Source: UBA11591 sp040220895
GTDB taxonomy: Bacteria; Bacteroidota; Bacteroidia; Flavobacteriales_E; Vicingaceae
Assembly: GCA_040220895.1 (NCBI GenBank)
Contig: JAVJVY010000001.1
Span: 204,721 to 268,720 of the forward strand
Reading direction: 5' to 3'
Length of the DNA: 64,000 nt
The notes under the pieces are model-generated. The model saw only the letters and a program-made list of their open reading frames with translations. It did not search any database and was not told where the DNA came from. Numbering within the stretch: the first letter of the stretch is position 1; every line of letters begins with the position of its first letter. Both the position numbers and the translations under genes were made by a program. Shown piece by piece: positions 42,344 to 50,630 of this stretch.

Positions 42344-43963
42344 ATGGCAGAAATAGTAAGAATGCCCAAATTGAGCGATACCATGACGGAAGGCGTGGTT
42401 GCAAAATGGCATAAAAAAGTTGGTGACTATGTCGAGGAAGGCGAACTGTTGGCCGAGATTGAAACCGATAAGGCTACCATGGAATTTGAATCTTTCCAGG
42501 AAGGAATCTTGCTTTACCAAGGTGTAAAAGAAGGGCAGGCCACGCCCGTGGACAAAGTTCTTGCAATATTCGGTGAGAAAGGAGAAGATTTCCAACCAAT
42601 GTTGGATGCTGAAGAAAGTCAACTAGAAGACGGAAGTCCGAAGGAGGAATCGGATGCCAAGAGCGATCAGGCACTTGTGACTGAAGCCGATAAACAAGCC
42701 GCCAGCGTTGAAAGCGAACCTGCTCCAGAAGTGAATGCCAGCATTATTCACATGCCCAAACTAAGTGATACCATGACAGAAGGCGTGGTGGCTAAATGGC
42801 ACAAAAAGGTAGGTGACAAGGTGAACAGTGGCGAAGTGTTGGCAGAAATTGAGACCGACAAAGCCACCATGGAATTCGAGGCATACGAGGAGGGATTGTT
42901 ATTGCACATTGGTGTTGAAGAAGGGCAATCGGCTCCGGTTGACTCTGTGCTTGCCGTGGTTGGTGAGAAGGGTGCCGATTTTAAGGCCTTGATCAGGCAT
43001 TTTGAAAAGTCTTCAAGCCTTGAGAACAAAGAAAGTGTTGCACAGAGCGTCGAAACGAAGGCTGCAACTTCTACCATGGCAGTTCAGAGCAGTCCAGTTA
43101 TCACAGTTAACACTGCTCAGTCTAACGGACGGGTCAAAGTATCACCATTGGCCAGAAAAATGGCTAAGGATAAAGGCATTCCCTTATCTGCCCTGCAGGG
43201 AAGTGGAGACGACGGACGCATCGTGAAACGAGATGTTGAAGAATACGTTCCCGGAAATTCGGGTTTCAGTGGTCCGCTGGTAGAAAAATACAGTGATGTT
43301 GCTGTCAGTCAGATGCGAAAGACCATTTCCAAACGCCTTTCAGAAAGCAAATTCAGTGCCCCCCACTTTTACCTGACCATTTCACTGGACATGGATCAGG
43401 CCATTGCTGCACGCAAAGCCATCAACGAGCAAATTGAGGGCAAGATCTCTTTTAACGATATCATTGTCAAGGCTGCGGCGCTGGCACTCAAAAAGCACCC
43501 TAAGGTCAATGTTTCCTGGCTGGGAGATGTCATGCGAAGCTATGAGCACGTGCATATAGGTGTGGCTGTTGCCGTTGAAGAAGGGCTGCTGGTTCCGGTG
43601 GTTCGATACGCCAATGCGAAGTCTTTTCAGGAAATTGGCAACGAAGTCAAAGTGCTTGCCGAGAAAGCGCGCAACAAGACCCTGCAACCCCACGAATGGG
43701 AAGGCAGTACCTTTACCATATCGAACCTCGGCATGTTTGGAATCGAAGAATTTACGGCCATTATCAACCCTCCCAATGCCTGTATTTTGGCAGTAGGAGG
43801 TATTTCTAACGTCCCTGTGGTAAAAGACGGGCAAATTGTGCCCGGTAATGTCATGAAGGTGACCCTTTCGTGCGACCATCGGGCAGTTGACGGTGCAACG
43901 GGATCTGAATTCCTTGCAACCTTCGGGCAGTACGTTGAGAATCCCATCACCATGTTCATTTGA
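42344..43963 (+). CDS. pdhC: Pyruvate dehydrogenase E2, dihydrolipoamide acetyltransferase (two lipoyl domains)
   Basis: This 539-residue core subunit moves the acetyl group from lipoamide to CoA. It carries two tandem lipoyl domains with lipoylated lysines K43 and K173, both in ETDKATMEFE, joined by an acidic/Ala-rich linker. Next is a peripheral subunit-binding domain (VSPLARKMAKDKGIPLSALQ), followed by the catalytic domain ending in the DHRAVDGA motif (H512). The two lipoyl domains share long near-identical phrases (MPKLSDTMTEGVVAKWHKKV), so they look like a fairly recent duplication. It follows pdhA by 11 bp and precedes recG by 21 bp on the same strand. Confidence 0.96.
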   Translation: MAEIVRMPKLSDTMTEGVVAKWHKKVGDYVEEGELLAEIETDKATMEFESFQEGILLYQGVKEGQATPVDKVLAIFGEKGEDFQPMLDAEESQLEDGSPKEESDAKSDQALVTEADKQAASVESEPAPEVNASIIHMPKLSDTMTEGVVAKWHKKVGDKVNSGEVLAEIETDKATMEFEAYEEGLLLHIGVEEGQSAPVDSVLAVVGEKGADFKALIRHFEKSSSLENKESVAQSVETKAATSTMAVQSSPVITVNTAQSNGRVKVSPLARKMAKDKGIPLSALQGSGDDGRIVKRDVEEYVPGNSGFSGPLVEKYSDVAVSQMRKTISKRLSESKFSAPHFYLTISLDMDQAIAARKAINEQIEGKISFNDIIVKAAALALKKHPKVNVSWLGDVMRSYEHVHIGVAVAVEEGLLVPVVRYANAKSFQEIGNEVKVLAEKARNKTLQPHEWEGSTFTISNLGMFGIEEFTAIINPPNACILAVGGISNVPVVKDGQIVPGNVMKVTLSCDHRAVDGATGSEFLATFGQYVENPITMFI

Positions 43964-43984
43964 TCGGGTGACGGCCGTTAAGGA

Positions 43985-46099
43985 ATGTCCATGACGGAAG
44001 ATGTCCTTAAGACGCCCATTGAATTTGTAAAGGGTGTAGGCCCAAAACGTGCCCAGCTCTTGCAAAAGGAATTGGGAATATTTACGGTCAATGACCTGTT
44101 GCACCACTACCCATTTCGCTACGAAGACCGTTCTAAGATAATGGCCGTTTCTACCATTGCGGGCAGCGAATACCACGTTCAGCTCTTCGGTCAGTTAGGA
44201 GCGCTGAAACTGGAAGGGAATCAACGCTCAAAAAGACTGACTACCAGCCTTAAAGACCAGAGTGGTAGCATCGACCTGGTATGGTTCAAAGGCATTAAAT
44301 GGCTATCTCAAACCCTGAAACCCGGACAGTATTACCTGGTATTTGGCAAGCCCAGTCGATTCAAATCTAGCCTGAACATTGTGCATCCCGAAATGGAAGA
44401 AAAACCTGACGGAAAGATCCCCGCAGGCCTTCCATTGCATCCGGTCTATTCTTCGACCGAAAAACTCAACAACAGCGGTCTGGGCAGCAGGACCATCGGC
44501 CGCCTGATGAGGACGGCCCTGGAAATGGCCAGGCACGGAATTCAAGAAAGCCTGTCACAACAGATTATGAGCGAGGTGCAGATGATGGGCTTGAAAGAGG
44601 CCATGGTTCGGATCCACTTTCCACGAAACAACAATGAGCTCTCACGGGCGCTGTTCCGCATCAAATTCGATGAACTGTTTTTTATCCAATTGCGCCTGCT
44701 TCGTCAGAAGCTGGTGAATCAGCATAAATTCAAGGGCTTTGTCTTTGAAAAAATAGGTCATTACTTCAACAGCTTTTTCGCCGACCACATACCCTTCGAA
44801 CTGACAGGTGCTCAGAAACGGGTTATCAAAGAGATCAGAAAAGACCTGAACACCGGCCACCAAATGAATCGTTTGCTGCAGGGGGACGTGGGAAGCGGAA
44901 AAACCATGGTGGGAGCCATGACTGTGCTTATCGCCATCGACAATGGCTTTCAATCTTGTTTAATGGCGCCCACTGAGATCCTGGCCACGCAACACGCCCA
45001 AAACCTTCGAACGTATCTGGATCCTTTAGGAATAAAGGTGCACTTACTAACGGGTTCGGTCAAGGCAGCAGACCGCAAGATCATTCACGCCGACCTGATG
45101 GATGGATCATGTCAACTCATTGTGGGAACGCATGCCTTGTTAGAAGACAAAGTGGTTTTTAAAAACCTGGGACTGGCCATCGTAGATGAACAGCATCGAT
45201 TTGGTGTTGCCCAGCGAGCAAAACTCTGGAAGAAGAATGAACGACCGCCGCATGTGCTGGTCATGACGGCCACTCCTATACCGCGCACACTTGCAATGAC
45301 CTTGTACGGTGACCTGGACGTTTCGGTCATCGACGAGCTTCCTCCTGGAAGGAAGCCGATTGAAACCATCCATAGTAAAGATCAGTCCCGCTTAAAAGTG
45401 TTTGGCTTTTTGGAAAAACAGATTGCTGCCGGCCGCCAGGTATACATTGTTTACCCGTTGATCAAAGAATCTGAAAAACTGGACTACAAGGATCTGATGG
45501 ATGGTTATGAAAGCATGGTACGGCGATTTCCACGACCGAAATATCAGGTAAGCATTGTACACGGGCAAATGAAACCGGCCGACAAGGAATTCGAGATGCA
45601 ACGCTTCAAGTCCGGTCAGAGCCAGATCATGGTAGCTACCACAGTGATAGAAGTGGGAGTAGACGTGCCCAATGCCTCGGTCATGGTCATTGAAAGTGCC
45701 GAACGGTTCGGCCTTTCTCAATTGCATCAACTTCGCGGTCGGGTCGGAAGAGGTGCCGAGCAGAGTTATTGCATCCTGATGACGGGTCATAAGCTATCTG
45801 AAGAAGCCCGGATCCGTATGGAAAGCATGGTGCGCACCAACGATGGGTTTGAGATCGCCGAAGTCGATCTGCGACTGCGTGGTCCCGGTGACTTTCACGG
45901 CACCCAACAAAGCGGATTACCCATGGATCTTAAGTTGACCAATTTGTCAAAAGACGGGCAGATTCTAAGCCTGGCCCGGGAAAAAGCAGTCAAATTGTTG
46001 AACGACGATGCCAATCTGGAAAAACCGGAAAATGAAGCCATTCTTAGAAGCTATAAGCGAATCAACGCAAAGCGCGTGAACTGGGCACGGATTTCTTAG
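43985..46099 (+). CDS. recG: ATP-dependent DNA helicase RecG
   Basis: This 704-residue helicase rewinds and reverses stalled replication forks and branch-migrates Holliday junctions. It has an N-terminal OB wedge domain (FRYEDRSKIMAVSTI), motif I GDVGSGKTMVGAMTV (about residue 300), the DExH-type box VDEQHRFGV, motif III VMTATPIPRTLAMT and the C-terminal helicase signature ATTVIEVGVDVPNASVMVIE with QLHQLRGRVGRG. The start may be ATG 43985 or ATG 43991. Its last 4 bases overlap the convergent RNA methyltransferase gene. Confidence 0.96.
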   Translation: MSMTEDVLKTPIEFVKGVGPKRAQLLQKELGIFTVNDLLHHYPFRYEDRSKIMAVSTIAGSEYHVQLFGQLGALKLEGNQRSKRLTTSLKDQSGSIDLVWFKGIKWLSQTLKPGQYYLVFGKPSRFKSSLNIVHPEMEEKPDGKIPAGLPLHPVYSSTEKLNNSGLGSRTIGRLMRTALEMARHGIQESLSQQIMSEVQMMGLKEAMVRIHFPRNNNELSRALFRIKFDELFFIQLRLLRQKLVNQHKFKGFVFEKIGHYFNSFFADHIPFELTGAQKRVIKEIRKDLNTGHQMNRLLQGDVGSGKTMVGAMTVLIAIDNGFQSCLMAPTEILATQHAQNLRTYLDPLGIKVHLLTGSVKAADRKIIHADLMDGSCQLIVGTHALLEDKVVFKNLGLAIVDEQHRFGVAQRAKLWKKNERPPHVLVMTATPIPRTLAMTLYGDLDVSVIDELPPGRKPIETIHSKDQSRLKVFGFLEKQIAAGRQVYIVYPLIKESEKLDYKDLMDGYESMVRRFPRPKYQVSIVHGQMKPADKEFEMQRFKSGQSQIMVATTVIEVGVDVPNASVMVIESAERFGLSQLHQLRGRVGRGAEQSYCILMTGHKLSEEARIRMESMVRTNDGFEIAEVDLRLRGPGDFHGTQQSGLPMDLKLTNLSKDGQILSLAREKAVKLLNDDANLEKPENEAILRSYKRINAKRVNWARIS

Positions 46100-47262
46100 G
46101 CTTCAATAACCTTGTGTCCTGCCTTGAGATCGTAGCAAATGTATTTACAGGGCAGATCACCGTTCATAAGCTCGTACTTTTCGACCGACTTGAGGTTGAC
46201 GTATTGCAAGGCCTCTTCATTGGCACTTAGAATCCAAGGTCGGTAGTTGCTGTAATGGTTCATCAAGTTATCTCCCATGGTCTTGTAAAACATTTCGATG
46301 TCCTCCACTTCCAGCCGTTCACCGTAAGGGGGGTTCAGTATAAGTACACCCTTTCCCTCTCCCGTAGTTGCTTTCATGAAGTCCTGGCGCTTCAGCTCAA
46401 CTTTATCCCCTAAGTGGTATAAATTCAGGGAATGACTTGTGATGGAAAGTGCTCTTCTGGATATATCGCTACCCATGAGCCTGGCTTTTGACTTTTTAAC
46501 GGCTCCCTCGGGATCTCGGCGCAGTTTTTCGAATTCCTCTTTGTCAAAGGTGCTCCAGTTCATGAAAGCGAATTCGTCCCTTAAGTATCCGGCTTGAATA
46601 TTATAAGCCTTCATGGCAGCTTCTACTATAAGAGTTCCCGAACCACACATCGGATTGAAAAAATCTTCGCGAACATCCCATTCACTCAAGGCAACCATGC
46701 CGGCAGCCAGGACTTCGTTGAGCGGAGCGGGAAAGGTCATCAATCCCCTGTAACCCCTTTTATAGAGTGGCATGCCCGAACTGTTCAGGGAAATGATGCA
46801 ACGATTGTCAAAAATATAGACGTCGACGATGACGTCGGGCCGCTCTCGGTCAATGTTTGGTCGCTCCTTGTATTTACTCCGAAAGCGATCGGCAATGGCG
46901 TCCTTCACAACTAGTGCCGGGTACATGGTGTTTCTAAAAACGTCGCCAAATACGCTGTGCTGGATGGCAAAGGTCTTACGTGGATTGAAAATATCGCCCC
47001 ATGCAATGCGCGAAACTTCGTTGTAAATGTCCTTGTCGTCCTTAAAGTTGAACATGGCAATGTTGACCAGGACGCTTAAGGCCGTTCTGAGTTCAAGATT
47101 GGCCCGGTAAATACCCTCCAGGTCGGCCTCAAATTCGACGGCCCGTTTACGCGTGCGAAGATTGCTGTAACCCAGCTCAGTCAATTCCTTCAGCAAGGGT
47201 TGTTCCATTCCTTTCAGCGTCTTCGCGACACAGGCATACTTGGTTTTTTTATCGAGCTTCAT
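46096..47262 (-). CDS. THUMP-domain class I RNA methyltransferase (RlmL-like)
   Basis: This 388-residue protein has an N-terminal THUMP RNA-binding domain (about residues 5-160, opening YACVAKTLKGMEQPLLKELT) and a C-terminal SAM-dependent methyltransferase domain with the N-P-P-Y motif (GVLILNPPYGERLEVED) and FFNPMCGSGTLIVEAAM. It probably makes N2-methylguanosine in 23S rRNA, as the N-terminal half of RlmL does; the exact base is not shown. It converges on recG. Confidence 0.92.
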   Translation of the reverse strand: MKLDKKTKYACVAKTLKGMEQPLLKELTELGYSNLRTRKRAVEFEADLEGIYRANLELRTALSVLVNIAMFNFKDDKDIYNEVSRIAWGDIFNPRKTFAIQHSVFGDVFRNTMYPALVVKDAIADRFRSKYKERPNIDRERPDVIVDVYIFDNRCIISLNSSGMPLYKRGYRGLMTFPAPLNEVLAAGMVALSEWDVREDFFNPMCGSGTLIVEAAMKAYNIQAGYLRDEFAFMNWSTFDKEEFEKLRRDPEGAVKKSKARLMGSDISRRALSITSHSLNLYHLGDKVELKRQDFMKATTGEGKGVLILNPPYGERLEVEDIEMFYKTMGDNLMNHYSNYRPWILSANEEALQYVNLKSVEKYELMNGDLPCKYICYDLKAGHKVIEA

Positions 47263-47339
47263 GGTCGGGGAAATTATGCGTGAGCCATTTCACGATTTCA
47301 TAAATAATGGCTTTCTTCACGCTGCAATTTTAAGTAAAG

Positions 47340-49094
47340 GTGGCAACAATTGACTGGATCATCGTAGGCATTTACCTCTCATTGAGTGTGTTTATCGGCC
47401 TGCGCTATAGAACACAGGCCGGAAAGAGCCTCGGAGATTATTTTCTGGGGGGGCGGAACATTCCCTGGTACATTGCCGGAATTTCGATGGTGGCCACCAC
47501 ATTTGCCGCCGATACCCCCTTGTGGGTGACCGAACGCGTGGCCATGCACGGGATTTCGGGAAACTGGATCTGGTGGAACATGTTGATCGGTGGGATGCTG
47601 ACCACCTTCTTTTTCGCGCAGTATTGGCGCAGAGCTGAAGTTCTTACGGAATTGGAATTCATCGAACTTCGCTACGGAGGTCGGCCGGCTTCGGCCTTGC
47701 GCGGTTTCAAATCGGTCTACATGGGCTTGTTGCTTAATGCCGTCATTATTGGCTGGGTAAATGCCGCCATGATCATGATTCTCAATGTATTTTTTGGACT
47801 CGAAGGTACACAGGCTTTGATGGCCGTGTCTGCATTAATGCTGCTGGTTGCCGTTTATAGTTCCTTCTCTGGACTAAAAGGCGTGGTGGTCACTGACACG
47901 ATTCAATTTGTCATTGCCATGGTGGCTTGTATTATTCTGGCATACATGGCCCTATCTACAGAGAAAGTCGGTGGAATTCAAGGATTAAAAGCCCAGCTGC
48001 CGGCATGGCGTTTTGAATTTTTTCCCCTCATCGACAAGGACAACGTGTTGGGATCGGCCGGCGAAGTTTTCAGTGTGACCATCGGGGCATTTTTGACCTA
48101 TGGTCTGGTTCAGTGGTGGGCGAGTTGGTATCCGGGTGCCGAACCAGGTGGAGGGGGTTACGTAGCTCAGCGCATCATGGGCACCAAAAACGAAAAACAC
48201 GCCATTTACGCCACCTTGTTTTTTCAGATCGCCCATTACTGCCTGAGACCCTGGCCCTGGATCGTGGTTGCCCTGTGTTCGCTGGTGCTCTACCCCGACC
48301 TTCCTGCCCAGGATGCCGGAAAGGGCTTTGTGATGACCATGCAAGACTACCTTCCGGCAGGATTAAAAGGCCTGTTGTTCGTGGCTTTTCTTGCAGCATA
48401 CATGAGTACCATTTCTACCCAGCTAAATTGGGGATCTAGTTACTTGACCAATGACCTTTACAAGCGTTTTCTCAAAAAAGAAGCCACTTTTGATACAGCC
48501 GAACAAGCACAGAAGCACTACGTTTTTGCCGGTCGATTTTTCACTCTGCTCATTATGCTGATCGCCGTGATTTCCACAAGCCTGATCGAGACCATCGACC
48601 AGGCCGCGCGTTTCCTCATAGAGTGTGGGGCCGGTTTAGGACTGGTACTGATACTCCGATGGTATTGGTGGCGGATTTCGGCTTGGAGCGAGATAGCGGC
48701 GTTGCTCGCACCTTTTGGTGGATACATACTGGCCAACTATGTATGGCACATGGAATTTCCGCAATCCTTTTTGGTGACCACCGGTATTTCTACGGTCACA
48801 TGGGTGGTGGTCACTTACCTGACACCTCCCGAGCGCAAAGAAGTGCTCGACGCTTTTTACAAGCAGGTGGAGCCCTCGGGGGCATGGAACAATCGGGGCG
48901 TCAATGGACAGGGCGATTTGAAATTTCGCTTTGTGTGCTGGATTTCGGCAATTGTCATGACCTATTCGGCCTTATTTTTTTTCGGACACCTCATATTTCA
49001 AAATTACACACAGGCACTTTGGAGTTTTTCAGCTGCCCTGATGTCATTTTTAGTGCTAAAAGCAGGCTTGTCCAAATTGCAATTTTTTAAATGA
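47340..49094 (+). CDS. Sodium:solute symporter (SSS family)
   Basis: This 584-residue inner-membrane protein has about 13 hydrophobic spans and SSS-family features: RYRTQAGKSLGDYFLGGRNI after the first helix, VATTFAADTPLWVTERVA, and AFLAAYMSTISTQLNWGSSY. It imports an unknown solute (sugar, proline-type amino acid or organic acid) with sodium. The start is a GTG; the codon three positions upstream is a stop, so no other start is possible. It stands alone, upstream of two exported unknown proteins. Confidence 0.92.
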   Translation: MATIDWIIVGIYLSLSVFIGLRYRTQAGKSLGDYFLGGRNIPWYIAGISMVATTFAADTPLWVTERVAMHGISGNWIWWNMLIGGMLTTFFFAQYWRRAEVLTELEFIELRYGGRPASALRGFKSVYMGLLLNAVIIGWVNAAMIMILNVFFGLEGTQALMAVSALMLLVAVYSSFSGLKGVVVTDTIQFVIAMVACIILAYMALSTEKVGGIQGLKAQLPAWRFEFFPLIDKDNVLGSAGEVFSVTIGAFLTYGLVQWWASWYPGAEPGGGGYVAQRIMGTKNEKHAIYATLFFQIAHYCLRPWPWIVVALCSLVLYPDLPAQDAGKGFVMTMQDYLPAGLKGLLFVAFLAAYMSTISTQLNWGSSYLTNDLYKRFLKKEATFDTAEQAQKHYVFAGRFFTLLIMLIAVISTSLIETIDQAARFLIECGAGLGLVLILRWYWWRISAWSEIAALLAPFGGYILANYVWHMEFPQSFLVTTGISTVTWVVVTYLTPPERKEVLDAFYKQVEPSGAWNNRGVNGQGDLKFRFVCWISAIVMTYSALFFFGHLIFQNYTQALWSFSAALMSFLVLKAGLSKLQFFK

Positions 49095-49209
49095 GTTCAC
49101 TTGTAAAGTGCTAATTAATCTGCATATTTGTGTTTTGTAAATTGAAGTATTTTTTATTAATTGCAACCTGTTTGCCTGTTAAACAAGTTACAAGAAAGCT
49201 TTAGCACAA

Positions 49210-50109
49210 ATGAATTTGAGGAAATCTTTTTTAGTATTCACCGTTTTGACGTTTATTGGAATGTCTTGCGGAGAAGGTGGAAGTGGTGAAGCGGACAATG
49301 CTGCCGACGAATCGACAGATGCTTCTGGAAACGGTGATGGCAGCCAATTGATCGAGATCGAAGGCAAGCTGTTCAGCATACCTTCACCTGTTCAAACGGC
49401 ATTTTTGATCAGAGAAGTGGGAAGCAACTTCGATGCGACCATGCTGAACAATTCAAAAAGCGCGGCCAATTACAGTACGAACTTCAAAAAAGGAATCAAT
49501 CTGGGTATTTACAGCGCCGATCTGGGATATGTTACCATTTACGAACAGACACAGGATGCGATTGGATACCTCACGGCGGTTAAAAAACTGTCGAACGATC
49601 TGGGTATTGCCGGTGCTTTTGACATGAGCCTGATGGAGCGATTCGAAAAAAATCTGGGTAACCGCGACTCCTTGCTCGTGCTGGTTGGAGACGCTATGAG
49701 GGAATCGGATGCTTACCTGAAAAACAACCAGCGAAGCGACGTAGGTGCTTTGGTCCTTGCCGGTGGCTGGATTGAAAGCCTGTATTTTTCGACGATGGTG
49801 GCCCAGAATTCGCACAACGATGATATCATCTCGCGCATTGGTTCACAGAAAAATACGTGCAACAACCTCGTACAGCTTTTAATGCCCTACTACAGTAAAG
49901 AAGAATATACCGCCCTGATCGATCAGCTTATGGAGTTGAACGACGTTTTCAAAGGAGTGGAAATTGTTTACACATACAAAGAACCAACGGTCAACGCTGA
50001 TAAGAAAATTACCAAGATCAACAGCGAGTCTGACGTTAGAATTTCTGATGAGCAATTGAAAGACATTTCTCAAAAGATCAAGATAATCCGCAAACAACTG
50101 ATCAGCTAA
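49210..50109 (+). CDS. Helical lipoprotein of unknown function
   Basis: The 299-residue protein has a lipoprotein signal (FLVFTVLTFIGMSCGEGG) followed by an acidic, Ser/Gly-rich stretch (EADNAADESTDASGNGDG). The mature part is an all-helical bundle (for example LGIYSADLGYVTIYEQTQDA, LLVLVGDAMRESDAYLKNNQ, VLAGGWIESLYFSTMVAQNS) with several conserved-looking Gly and Asp residues. I recognise it as a type common in Bacteroidota but know no function. It is followed after 10 bp by a small secreted protein, so the two are probably one operon ending at the terminator at 50562. Confidence 0.75.
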   Translation: MNLRKSFLVFTVLTFIGMSCGEGGSGEADNAADESTDASGNGDGSQLIEIEGKLFSIPSPVQTAFLIREVGSNFDATMLNNSKSAANYSTNFKKGINLGIYSADLGYVTIYEQTQDAIGYLTAVKKLSNDLGIAGAFDMSLMERFEKNLGNRDSLLVLVGDAMRESDAYLKNNQRSDVGALVLAGGWIESLYFSTMVAQNSHNDDIISRIGSQKNTCNNLVQLLMPYYSKEEYTALIDQLMELNDVFKGVEIVYTYKEPTVNADKKITKINSESDVRISDEQLKDISQKIKIIRKQLIS

Positions 50110-50119
50110 TATTCATTAA

Positions 50120-50542
50120 ATGATGAAATTGAAAATTACCTTAATCACCTTCGTCACCGTACTCTTGTTTTCAGGAAGTGCATACAGCCAGTGCGATACC
50201 ATCGCCACGTTGTGCAACAAGAACATGAGTTCGAAATTTGTCTCTGATGGTCAGCAATACCGGGCTTTGTTGAGAACCGAGGAATTAGCAGAGTTTGATG
50301 TAACCCTTTACGGCGGAAGTAAATACCGAATCAGCGCTTGTAGCGGACTTTCTGATGGTAACCTGATATTTACCGTATTGGATCAGGAGCGTAACATCTT
50401 GTATTCGAACAATGAATATCAAATGTCCCCTTATTGGGATTTTGAAGTTGGAAATACCATCGACGCAATAATCGAAGCGCGCTTGAAACCCAGCGACGCC
50501 GAATCGGGTTGCGCCGTCCTTCTAATTGGCTTCCAGCCTTAG
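50120..50542 (+). CDS. Small secreted beta-rich protein of unknown function
   Basis: The 140-residue protein has a signal peptide (ITLITFVTVLLFSGSAYSQ). The mature part has four cysteines (CDTIATLC, ISACSG, SGCAVL), which could form two disulfides, and an alternating beta pattern (FDVTLYGGSKYRISACSG, GNLIFTVLDQERNILYSNN). It is the partner of the lipoprotein gene 10 bp upstream; both would work in the periplasm or outer membrane. No family is recognised. Confidence 0.7.
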   Translation: MMKLKITLITFVTVLLFSGSAYSQCDTIATLCNKNMSSKFVSDGQQYRALLRTEELAEFDVTLYGGSKYRISACSGLSDGNLIFTVLDQERNILYSNNEYQMSPYWDFEVGNTIDAIIEARLKPSDAESGCAVLLIGFQP

Positions 50543-50561
50543 GCCACAAAGCTTTTGCACC

Positions 50562-50597
50562 AAAAGACACCTTTCCCCAGATTGGTGTCTTTTTTTG
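50562..50597 (+). terminator. Terminator after the lipoprotein/secreted pair
   Basis: AAAAGACACC (50562-50571) pairs with GGTGTCT (50584-50590) and a T-run follows. It lies 20 bp after the stop at 50542. Confidence 0.88.
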
Positions 50598-50630
50598 TAT
50601 ATTCACATCCTAAGTTAGAAGACACCATCC

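Noticed and set aside
43382..44176. Long minus-strand frame opposite pdhC and recG (about 264 codons)
   Set aside because: It lies fully opposite two certain genes, has low-complexity composition and no recognisable domain.
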